From contig NZ_CP080628.1 of assembly GCF_025917315.1 (NCBI RefSeq), positions 1-45,853 of the forward strand: DNA of 45,853 nt, read 5' to 3'. This stretch comes from Halomonas qaidamensis (lineage in GTDB: Bacteria; Pseudomonadota; Gammaproteobacteria; Pseudomonadales; Halomonadaceae). The position numbers were made by a program, and so were the translations under genes. Positions 28,430 through 37,900 of this stretch are shown one piece after another. Position 1 is the first letter of the stretch, and each line of letters starts with the position of its first letter. A model generated the notes under the pieces. That model was not told the DNA's origin. It saw only the letters and a program-made list of their open reading frames with translations, and ran no database searches.

Positions 28430-28927
28430 TCAAAAAATTAACGATGTAAGCAGCGGATCGGGGCGGGCGTTGAGCTTTATCAATGCTTCTTGAGAAGCGA
28501 GTTTAAGCACCGGCTCTGCCGCGCCGTTGCTGTTGCGGTATAGCTGCAGATAGCCGTTTTCGGGCACTTTGAAGAACTGATCAGCGGCGGTAGCGCCCAA
28601 CCCCTGCGCAACGCTGGGATAGATGCCTGCGGCGTCCTGCGCCGATGCAGTAGCCGCCGTTGCGGCCTGGGTGGCGGTTTGCGCGGCTTTTTCTGCCGTC
28701 CCCCTTGCGCTCACCGCTTGAGCGGCGGCGCTTGTTGCAGTCAGGCGGTCTGATCGAGCCTGGGCGGCGCTATCCTTTGCATTGCCCGCGACTGCAACTG
28801 CATTTTTCAGCGCAGGAACAAAGCGCTCGCGGTGGCCGTCGTTCTCAAGGCCAGTGTTCGGGTTGTCGTCGTCGGTGATCGTACTGCCATCACCGCCCAG
28901 CTCCGGGGGGAATGTCACGCTCGCCAT
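28430..28927 (-). CDS. Ala-rich coiled-coil tail fibre protein (165 aa)
   Basis: A 165-residue protein. The centre is an Ala/Thr-rich helical region (GNAKDSAAQARSDRLTATSA, then GTAEKAAQTATQAATAATAS), typical of trimeric fibre shafts. The C-terminus (LIKLNARPDPLLTSLIF) resembles the end of the next fibre protein (DSRPDPLL), suggesting a shared docking or trimerisation tail. It lies between the repeat-containing fibre and the DGR target, so it may connect them. Confidence 0.7.
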   Translation of the reverse strand: MASVTFPPELGGDGSTITDDDNPNTGLENDGHRERFVPALKNAVAVAGNAKDSAAQARSDRLTATSAAAQAVSARGTAEKAAQTATQAATAATASAQDAAGIYPSVAQGLGATAADQFFKVPENGYLQLYRNSNGAAEPVLKLASQEALIKLNARPDPLLTSLIF

Positions 28928-28936
28928 ATCGGCTCC

Positions 28937-29614
28937 TTACAGAAAGTGCATTAACAGTGGATCGGGGCGGCTATCGACGTAACGCCGCACGGCATACGCC
29001 TCGCTAGCCGCCGTACCCGCCGGGTCAAAATCCGCTACGTCAGCGCCAGCGGCAGTGCCCGCGTCGGTTATCTGGCTGAGCGTGTGCGCGTGCGAATCCG
29101 GCGGATACGTGGCGGGCTTGTCGGTAACCTCCGAAAAAGCAGGCCACCTTGTTGCCGTGCTGGGTTTGCTGTCGATCTCGTTCCAGCCGTGGCCGTGAGC
29201 GGTGGGCGGGTAGCTAGCTGGCTTATCTGTCACTTCGCTAAACGCTGGCCAGCGGGTTGCCGTGCTAGGTTTGCTGTCGATCTCGTTCCAGCCATGGCCG
29301 TGAGCGGTGGGCGGGTAGCTAGCTGGCTTATCTGTCACTTCACTAAACGCAGGCCATCGCGTCGCTGTGGCAGGTTTGCCGCTGATTTCAGTCCATGTGT
29401 GGCCGTGCGTGGCATCCGCCTTACCTTCTAGTAGCTGATCCATTTCAGCACGGGTATAGCGGTCGGTAATGTCGCGGATCTGCTCGCCAAACCGCATGTA
29501 AATGCGCTCGCTGGCGAGGTTGATAGCTAGATCCCCTTCGTCAATATCGCTAAGCGTCGGCACCGCTTCCGCGTCGTTTGAGATACGCAGGCCCACATAC
29601 TGGCGTGGCGTCAT
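28937..29614 (-). CDS. Tail fibre with 35-residue repeats (225 aa)
   Basis: A 225-residue fibre protein. Residues about 65-185 are tandem copies of a 35-residue unit with the pattern HGHGWNEIDSKPSTATRWPA followed by FSEVTDKPASYPP, three copies plus a partial. The DNA copies at 29166 and 29271 are nearly identical, a recent expansion. The N-terminus (VGLRISNDAEAVPTLSDIDE) resembles virion-attachment ends of phage fibres. It ends with DSRPDPLLMHFL. The ATG overlaps the previous stop. Confidence 0.78.
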   Translation of the reverse strand: MTPRQYVGLRISNDAEAVPTLSDIDEGDLAINLASERIYMRFGEQIRDITDRYTRAEMDQLLEGKADATHGHTWTEISGKPATATRWPAFSEVTDKPASYPPTAHGHGWNEIDSKPSTATRWPAFSEVTDKPASYPPTAHGHGWNEIDSKPSTATRWPAFSEVTDKPATYPPDSHAHTLSQITDAGTAAGADVADFDPAGTAASEAYAVRRYVDSRPDPLLMHFL

Positions 29615-30480
29615 AGGATCTCCCGCAGCGTGACCGCATTGGTATAGTTAGCGTGATAGGGATTCGTCAGCGGGTTAACGCTAGATAGCCTGCCGATAAA
29701 GGATTTCGCAAACGACTGCGGCCCTGGCGTGCGCTCTTCGGTGTAGAACACCTCTTTATGCAGCCCTTGGCGGCGCATCATCGCGTGGATCTGCGAAAAC
29801 CCTTCTTCCTGGGATAAGTGCGACAGATCCAGCGATACGGTACGTCGTGCGCTTTTTGGGTCCGCGTATTCGGTTTCGTCTGCGTTGTCAGCCGTTTCGA
29901 ACGTGGTGCCAATATCTAACCCGTATTGAATGCCCCAGCTAGCGTTAAACTGTGAGCGCCAGGCATTGGCAACAAACGCCCGCCCGATGCGTACAACGCC
30001 GTCGGGGTTGGTCGGGTTATCAATCTCAATACGCACGCGGCGGCACACCTGGGGCGCATCGGCAAACATCCACGCCAGCGGCGTAAAATCCTGCCGATCC
30101 TCTTCAAATGGTTTACCGCTCCAAAAATTGGAGTCTTCCCAATTAAGCTCGCTACTTGAGTAAACGGCGGGCCAAACATCGCGCCAACCGCTATCCCACA
30201 TTTCATTCGTTGCAGCGGTGTCGCGAAAAATGCGCATCCGCCAGCGCGCCGCTACTGTCAGATTGTGCTGCGCTAATGCCGCCATCGCCACGGTTCGAAA
30301 ACGCGGAAATGTCACGTCAAACTGCGTGCTAGCGGTATTCAAATCGGCGCTTTCTGCGACCTCTGCAAATATCGGCTCTTGCAGATTGTCGCGAGGTAGC
30401 TCGCTACTCCATGACCCACCGCTTAACGTGCCTTCGTTGACGTAGTTGGGCCAACAAAACGTGCTGTGTCTATCGCTCAT
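29611..30480 (-). CDS. Tail tip / minor tail protein (289 aa)
   Basis: A 289-residue structural protein with a beta-sandwich feel: WSSELPRDNLQEPIFAEVAE at the start, repeated Trp/Arg-rich strands in the middle and a C-terminal FIGRLSSVNPLTNPYHANY. I recognise the type (minor tail proteins next to the tail hub in siphophages) from context more than from motif. It is immediately downstream of the hub gene and upstream of the fibres. Confidence 0.7.
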   Translation of the reverse strand: MSDRHSTFCWPNYVNEGTLSGGSWSSELPRDNLQEPIFAEVAESADLNTASTQFDVTFPRFRTVAMAALAQHNLTVAARWRMRIFRDTAATNEMWDSGWRDVWPAVYSSSELNWEDSNFWSGKPFEEDRQDFTPLAWMFADAPQVCRRVRIEIDNPTNPDGVVRIGRAFVANAWRSQFNASWGIQYGLDIGTTFETADNADETEYADPKSARRTVSLDLSHLSQEEGFSQIHAMMRRQGLHKEVFYTEERTPGPQSFAKSFIGRLSSVNPLTNPYHANYTNAVTLREIL

Positions 30481-30481
30481 A

Positions 30482-31966
30482 TCAGCCCCATAGCGTCAGT
30501 GTGAGACGATTGTTGGAGGCATCTATCTCTCTGCCTACAATCAGAAAATTACGGCCAGCGCTGTAGCCAAGGCGCGGCGTTTCCAATCGCAGTCCTTTGC
30601 CAATGCGCAGGCCTGCGGCGCTCGTTACGCGGGCCTCAACTGTCACGCTATCCCGCCGCACGGACGTTAGCGCCAGCACACGATCCGCCACCGCTTTACC
30701 TTCTGCTCTAGTCGCTAGCCGTGAGCTAATGCGCAATTCACCCGCCAGCGGGTGGCGGGCCTGCGTTGCCGTGCTGGTGGCCACCGCTTCACGCACCGCT
30801 TTTTCAAGCCGCGCGCGCCTGCCTTCCGTGACCGCGCCCGCCAAATCGGTTTGCGTTACCTCAATCGGGTCGGCTTCCACCACCACCGCCCCCACTGGCA
30901 GCCCGTTATCGCCCGCGCCTGTTGCCTCGCGTGTGATTTGCAGGATCTGGTGTTTGCGTAGCGTCAATACTGGGGCAGTGGGTGGCTCAATGACGCCCGC
31001 ACGAATAGTGCCGGTGGCATCGATGCGCCAGTAGCCGCCCACGCTGACAGCAATGCGGTCGAGCAGATCCGCTGTGCTGGTTTCGTCGGTGACCAGCATG
31101 CGCAACTGTCCCAAGGCGTTGAGCGTGGCAACGTCATCGCTGTGTAGCGTTTGCCCTGCATCGCTGGCTATCGCGGCCATCACATCACCCGCTAACTGCT
31201 GAGCGCCGTTGGCGGCCACCGTTAACTGCCCGCTGGGCGGCGTGCCGAGACGTATATAGCCCTGGTAGCGCCGCCACTTGCCGCGCGGCGGCTGCCAGTC
31301 TTCCCAAAATCCAGGCAGCGGGCCTTCATTTTCCAGGTCTTCCGCGCTGTCGTACGTGCCTGCAAAATCTAGCCGCACGCCGTTGTCGTACACAGCGATA
31401 ACGGTGCAATCAATGTCGCTAATCTGATAAATCAGCTTTTGCTCATTGACTAACACCGGCGCGGCGTTACGGGTTTGCCCATACAGGCGCGGCTTGACGG
31501 TGCCGCCTATGTCGTCGTCGGTACCCTCAAGCCCATCGGGCGCAACGTTCGTGCCTGCGTAGCGGGTGTTGGGGTGCGGTAACTGCAGTAACTCAATCGG
31601 GTCACGCAACGTAATCGACACAATGCCGCGCTCAAACCCAACGCGGGACACGGTGCCGCGCCAGGCTTCCTCGACGCCGTCATCCGTCGCGAGCGATAAA
31701 ACGGCTACGCGGCCATCCATCGCCACGTCTGCGAGATAATCAAAGCGGCCATCGACGTTAATCAGCGTGGTTTCGCCGTAGCCAGAGCGCGAGGCATTAC
31801 GGATAATATCGCCCGCAAATAGCCCTGCCCTATATAGCCCCGCTTGCTGAATACCCACCCGCCAGCCGTAGCCGTCGGGGTCGCGATACTCCCCAGACGC
31901 AAAGCGCAGCGTGACCGTCGCGCCCGCATCGTCTAGCGCATCGTCTATCCGTAGTAGCCAGATCAT
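30482..31966 (-). CDS. Central tail hub / baseplate protein (494 aa)
   Basis: A 494-residue protein located after the tape measure gene, where the tail hub is encoded. It has beta-rich segments (IDDALDDAGATVTLRFASGE, ITLRDPIELLQLPHPNTRYA) and a C-terminal LTLTLWG end typical of hub proteins of Pseudomonas/Halomonas-type siphophages. The ATG overlaps the tape measure stop. It would close the tail tube and carry the fibre proteins. Confidence 0.72.
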   Translation of the reverse strand: MIWLLRIDDALDDAGATVTLRFASGEYRDPDGYGWRVGIQQAGLYRAGLFAGDIIRNASRSGYGETTLINVDGRFDYLADVAMDGRVAVLSLATDDGVEEAWRGTVSRVGFERGIVSITLRDPIELLQLPHPNTRYAGTNVAPDGLEGTDDDIGGTVKPRLYGQTRNAAPVLVNEQKLIYQISDIDCTVIAVYDNGVRLDFAGTYDSAEDLENEGPLPGFWEDWQPPRGKWRRYQGYIRLGTPPSGQLTVAANGAQQLAGDVMAAIASDAGQTLHSDDVATLNALGQLRMLVTDETSTADLLDRIAVSVGGYWRIDATGTIRAGVIEPPTAPVLTLRKHQILQITREATGAGDNGLPVGAVVVEADPIEVTQTDLAGAVTEGRRARLEKAVREAVATSTATQARHPLAGELRISSRLATRAEGKAVADRVLALTSVRRDSVTVEARVTSAAGLRIGKGLRLETPRLGYSAGRNFLIVGREIDASNNRLTLTLWG

Positions 31967-34900
31967 CGACGCGCCCCCTCAAGCCGCGCCTTGCTCGCCA
32001 TCGTGCCAAGCGCCGCGTTGCTCTTTTTCTGCTCGTTGATTTGCCCGTTAAAGCCTGCCTGCTGAACTGCGACGGCGGCGGCGGCATGACGGTTATTTTC
32101 TTCCTGCAAGCGCTTGTTTTCCTTGCGTGATTCTTGCAATTCGCGCTTAACGTCTTGCAGCACCTGCAGCACGTCATTACTGCCTAGCTGGGGGAATTGC
32201 GGTAGAGGCATATCAGGCATGGGCAGCTCTAGCGGGCCATCAGGGATGCGCATCAATCCAGTGGCGTCAACGCCCAGTCGCCCGCCATCGCCACGCGATA
32301 GCGGCACAATCGCCTCCGGGTCTGCCTCGCCCATCAATCCCATGTCGAACAGCGTTGGGCTTGAGACGATAGAGTTAGTCGCTACTCTGCCCATCTCGAA
32401 GACGCCGCCCTTCGCAAACGGCGCGGCTTTTCCAGTTGCCTCTTTGTAGTCTCGCCGCGACTGCACGATGCTGTCGTTAAAGCTGCTGATTAAGCTGTTA
32501 GCGTTTTCTAGACGCTCCCTCAAGCTGTCTAGCTGAGCCATCTCAATCGAATGCCGGCGCAATATTTCTTGCGAACGGACACGTTCAGCGACGGTTTCAA
32601 CATGCGTCGCAGACCACATGCCTTTTGACTGCTTCTCACGCTGCGCAACCCACTTATCAAACTCTGACTGACTCATCGCGCCTAGATTTGCATCACGCAG
32701 CGTGCCGACAAAGCGGTCAAAGTCGGACTCCCAGCCCTCCCAGTTGGCCTGATTCCCGTCTTTAGCTGTATGCCAGCCGTCAAGCCCATCTTTTAAATCA
32801 AGCTGAGCGCGGTACTTGACCTGCCCCATGTTGATGCCTTTGTACGCATCGTTGATCCTGTCTATCTCACCGCGCACAGCGCCGCGCTCACCCAGCTGCT
32901 GATTGCGACGATCCAGCGTCATACCTGCTTGAGCTGCAATCTCTGCACCCTTACGCTCGCGCTCGATGCGAGCTATATCGGCTTGAGCGACACCCAGCGC
33001 ATTGATCGAGTCTTTCAGGCTAACGATGTTGCTGTTTAGCCCTACAAACTGATCAGTTGTGCGACTCATCTCGCCCACTAAGCCATTTAGCGATGCTAGC
33101 TGATCGTAAGCTCGCTCTTCCAAGCTCTTGGTGTTGTCTTCTGTCCCTTCTCCCGTTCGCGCCAGCGCTTCTAACCGATCAATCGTCCCGCTACCATCCT
33201 CGTCTAGCTTACCGAAAATGTTGCGCAACTCCTTATCAGTCGCCATGCCGCTAAACGCTTTGCTGAACTCCTTGTAATCAATCAGACCATCAAGACTTGT
33301 ATCAATGTCGCTAAACATCGGCGAAAGCGCGCTTCCGATGCCTTTAGCAAGCCCCGCCAAGCGGCTGTTAGTCGCGCCCTGTCGGCTCCATATCCGGTGC
33401 CCGTTCACGTCCGTTTTATTCAGCAGCGAGTTGATTTGTCCGTCAGTTGCCAGACCTTTTAACGCGGCCCGAACCTCTGCCTGCGTCAACTGCTCTTTGC
33501 CCAGCCGCTTCGACTCTTTTGTTAGCACTCCCGCTAAAATGCTGTCAGTGGGCATACCCGCAATAACGACACTCTCTAAGCCGCTGATAACGCCGTCGGC
33601 ATTTAGATCCACTGCGCGCACAATCCTGCGCAGCTGTTGATCAGTCGCGATGCCGTCTAAGCCTTTTGACAGCTCGGCAAACGTCAATTTGCCGTCTAAA
33701 TTGCCGTCGAGCATGTCAAACGCAGGGTTCAGGCTCTTAGCAATACCGCCCGCCAAGCCACCCACGCGCTTGTTCGTTAGCTCTTGTCGGGTAACGATGC
33801 CATCGCCGTTTACATCGACCTCGCGTATCAAGCGGTCAATTTCGGCATCGGTGGCAATGGGTGATAGTGCGGTGCGAATCTGCGCATGAGTCAGCTGGTT
33901 TTTGTCCAGCTCATTCATTTTGTTACGCAGCGCGGTGCCCAAAATGCTATCAGTCGGCATCTCGGCAATGATGACGTTTTCTAACCCGCTGATAACGCCG
34001 TCACCGTTTAGATCTACCGCGCGCATAATCGCGCGAAGCTCGGCGTTGGTGGCTTTGCCGCCCATTACTTTAGCAAGCTGGTCCCGCGTCAAAACGCCGC
34101 CAATTCCATCTTCAAGCGAGCCAAAATAACTAGACAGGCTGCCCGAAATGCCGCCCGCCAAGCCGCCCACGCGCTTGTTCGTTAGCTCTTGTCGGGTAAT
34201 GATGCCATCGCCGTTTACATCGACCTCGCGTATCAAGCGGTCAATTTCGGCATCCGTGGCAATAGGCGATAGCGCGTTGCGGATCTGCGCATGAGTCAGC
34301 TGGTTTTTATCCAGCTCGTTCATTTTTCCGCGCAGCACGTTGCCCAAAATGCTGTCGGTGGGCATGCCCGCAATGATGACACTCTCTAAGCCGCTGATAA
34401 CGCCGTCACCGTTCAGATCCACCGCGCGCATAATGCTGCGCAGCTCTTTGTCGGTCGCGATGCCATCTAGGCCTTTTGACAGCTCGGCAAACGTTAATTT
34501 GCCGTCTAAATTGCCGTCGAGCATGTCAAACGCAGGGTTTAGGCTCTTAGCAATACCGCCCGCCAAGCCGCCCACACGCTTGTTCGTTAGCTCTTGTCGG
34601 GTAACGATGCCATCGCCGTTTACGTCCACTTCGCGTATCAAGCGGTCAATTTCGGCATCGGTGGCGATGGGTGATAGTGCAGTGCGGATCTGCGCATGAG
34701 TCAGCTGGTTTTTGTCCAGCTCATTCATTTTGTTACGCAGCACCGTGCCTAGTACGGCATCTGTAGGTAGCGACTGAATGATGACGCTCTCTAAGCCATC
34801 CATCACGCCGTCGCCGTTGAGGTCTACCGCGCGCATAATCGCCTGCAGCTCGGCATCCGTCGCTTTACCGCTCATCACGATAGCGAGCTGCTCGCGTGTT

Positions 34901-37900
34901 AGCACGCCGTCGATACCGCCCGCCAGGGTAGTAAAGTAGCCTGCCAAGTTGCCCGCGATTTTGCTCGGATTGTCACCTCGCAACACATCGCCCAATTGGC
35001 TGCTAATGCCCTGGGTCTGCTCGCGTAATGCTTGTTTAATCTCCTCTGCTATGTACTCTTCCGGACTGATCTGCTCCGGAAGCGCTTCCAGCGCGGCTAG
35101 CACATCATCACGAATCGCTTGCCCCGCCGTGCCGCTGGCGTTGTAGGTGTCGTTGGCTTGCAGCACACGGTCGGCGTATTGCGTGATTGACTGTAGCGCG
35201 TCGCGGTCGCCGCTTCGCGCTAGCTCCAATTGCCGGTCAAGCTGCGCTTGGGCTTCGCCCAGGTTGGAGCGCGGCGTGCCGCCGGTGGCGTTTTGCTGGT
35301 CTACCCACGCGTTAATACCGTTAAACGTGCTAGCTAGCTGGTCGCTCACCTGCGCTAGCGAGGCGGCATAGTTTTTAGCCGCGCCGATGGCGTTTTGCTT
35401 GGCTTGGGTTTCGTCCTCAATTGACCAGATAACGCGCTGCGTTTCATGCAACAGCGGGTCAATGCTGAGCAATTCGCGCTCGCGCTGTAGCGCTAATGCC
35501 GCTGTGCTGTCGCCCGCCAACTCAAGCAGCGCCAGCTGTTGACCAAACGCCTGATTTTCAAACGCTTGGTAGGCGCTGCGCACGTCGTCCTCTAGCGTGC
35601 CTATTTTGTCGTTTAGCTCGCTAAGACGATCACCGAAACGGTGAACGCCCCCGCCCGTTTGCTCAAGCAGTGTTTGCAACTGGTCGAACGACCCGGCAAG
35701 CTGCAGCAATTGCGCGTAATTACGCTGGCCGGCCTCGGTGTTGAGGTTTTGAGACTCAATCAACTGGCGGTAGCTGTCGCGAGTTTGCGGCAGCACTAGA
35801 TTCATACCTGCAAGGGTCTGGCTTAGATCCCCTTGCAGAATCGTTGCCTGCTCAGCATCGGTGAAAAACGCTTGGTAGTAACTGCTCTGCAGGCTGGCGA
35901 GCTGCTCAACGCCGCCTGCGTATTGCGCGATACTGTCAGCCGCGCGCAGTGCGCCGGATGCCGAGGCATCGAACTGCAGGTTGAGATTAACACTCGCTGA
36001 TCCGAGCAGATTCAGGGCGCTCATCGCTGACTGAGCGCGGGCAACAATTGTATCGACATCGCTGCCCAAGCCGCCGATAAAATCACCGAACTCGCCGTCG
36101 ATGGCATTGACAGCCGCAATTGTCCGCTTACCCAACTGCTCTGCAATGCCAGCGGCGTCGCTTGATGTGATGCGCACGCTCTTTACTGCATCGCTCATCG
36201 CGTTCAGTTCTTCTGGCGAGCGCGCAAGGCTAGCAAGCAAATTATCACTCGCCGCGATAGCTTCAAGAAAATCAGTCGCTTTGCCGAACGAGCCAAAGGT
36301 TTCTTGGAGCCGATTTGTGTTACCGCCGTGAAAGCCGACGTTACCGAACGCGCTTTTGGCTTTTACACCGTGCTGAACATCCTCAAAAATAGTGTTTGGG
36401 TCGCGGTCGGTCGTCATTAAATCAAACGAGGGTGCGCGATTTTTACTACCGAACAGGGAATCAAGCGCACCGCCGATGGTGCCACCCGCAAACGCCCCTA
36501 TCGGGCCGCCAAAATATGTACCAATGACCGCGCCAGCCGTCGCGCCAAACGAACTGCCTGCCTCTTTTCCGAACAGCGCCGCGCCTGCTTTAGTGCCCAA
36601 GTAGCCACCCGCCGCGCCCGCCCCACCGCTGGCTAAGCCCTGCATGCCGCTAAAATTCTGCAGGCTGCCGCCCATGAAGCCGGTTGCACCTGTGCCAGAC
36701 GTTGCCGCATTAGCAAAGCCTGTGCCGCCATACGCCTGCGCACCACCAGCACCCACCCACTGAATGCCACCCACGCCGCTTTGAAGCGCCTGAAAGCCGT
36801 TTTTCAGCGAGCCAATATTTAGGCCGCCCAAGCCGTCGCCAGCGCCAGCACCGCCAGCGCCAGGTATTCCCAGCGCGCCGCCCATTTGCTGCGTAAACTG
36901 CACAACAATGGGCTTGAGCGTGGCTTGATATGCCAGCTCGCCCAGCAAGCGCTTAAAGCCGTCTAGCAGTTGATCAGTAAAATCATCGAACGAATCAAAC
37001 GCGCCGGTGAAGGCATCGGCAAACGTTTCATCAATGCGGTTGCTAGCCTCTTCCCACGCGCGCGCCATCTCCTGTGCGGCGGGGTCAGATTCTAACGCCA
37101 GCTGTTGCATCTCATCGCGGATGCCGCCGATCATGCGCGTGTACTGCTCGCCGTCTATCTCGCCCGCGCGGTAGCGTTGGTTAATCTGCTCAAGCGCGGT
37201 TTGTAGCTGTAGGGCTTTTTGATTATGACGGTCGTAAGTGCTTACCAGCGTTTCAGTTTGTTTCTCGTAATCCTCGGCACCGGTGGCCGCCCGCTGGTAC
37301 TGCTCAGCGTTCCAGCGCACCGCTTCGCCATAGGCTTCTTCGCTGATCGTGCTATCGGCTAGGGCTTTATCTAGCACGCCCAAACGCTCTACGTATTCAG
37401 CGTGGTCTTTCAGCAGCGGGTCCATCTCCTGCTGAATGCCCACCAGCGCTTTTGCTTGGGCTTCGGCGACTTGCTGAGCCTTGCGGGCGGCAGCTTCGGC
37501 AGACTTGTTAGCATCGCCCAAATAGCCAGTCGGCGTAATTAAATTACGGGTGGTTTTCTCTAATTCTTCAAGCTTTGCATCAATCTCAGTGACAGAACCG
37601 CCCGCTGCATCAATAGCCTTTCGGGTGTCTAATAATTCAAGCCGCAAATCGTATAGCTTTTGCTGAGCCTCACTGCGCATGCCCATCCCAAAAGCTTCTT
37701 GACCGCCTACGGCATCCCATTGCCGTTGCTCATCGGCAACTACCTGCTGCTGACGCGAAACATCCATAGCCAGCGTAGCTTGCCGGAACTGCTGAAACTG
37801 TCGCTCAGCCTCCAGCATTGCCCTTGCATTTTTAAGCGCGGCTTCTGAATTAGCATCCAGCGCGCTTGTCATGTCGTCTACGCGATCAGTCGCAGATTGA

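Noticed and set aside
33480..34900. Regular 405-base repeats considered as a CRISPR-like or mobile array
   Set aside because: Units are coding, in frame, and encode EF-hands; there is no short repeat/spacer structure.
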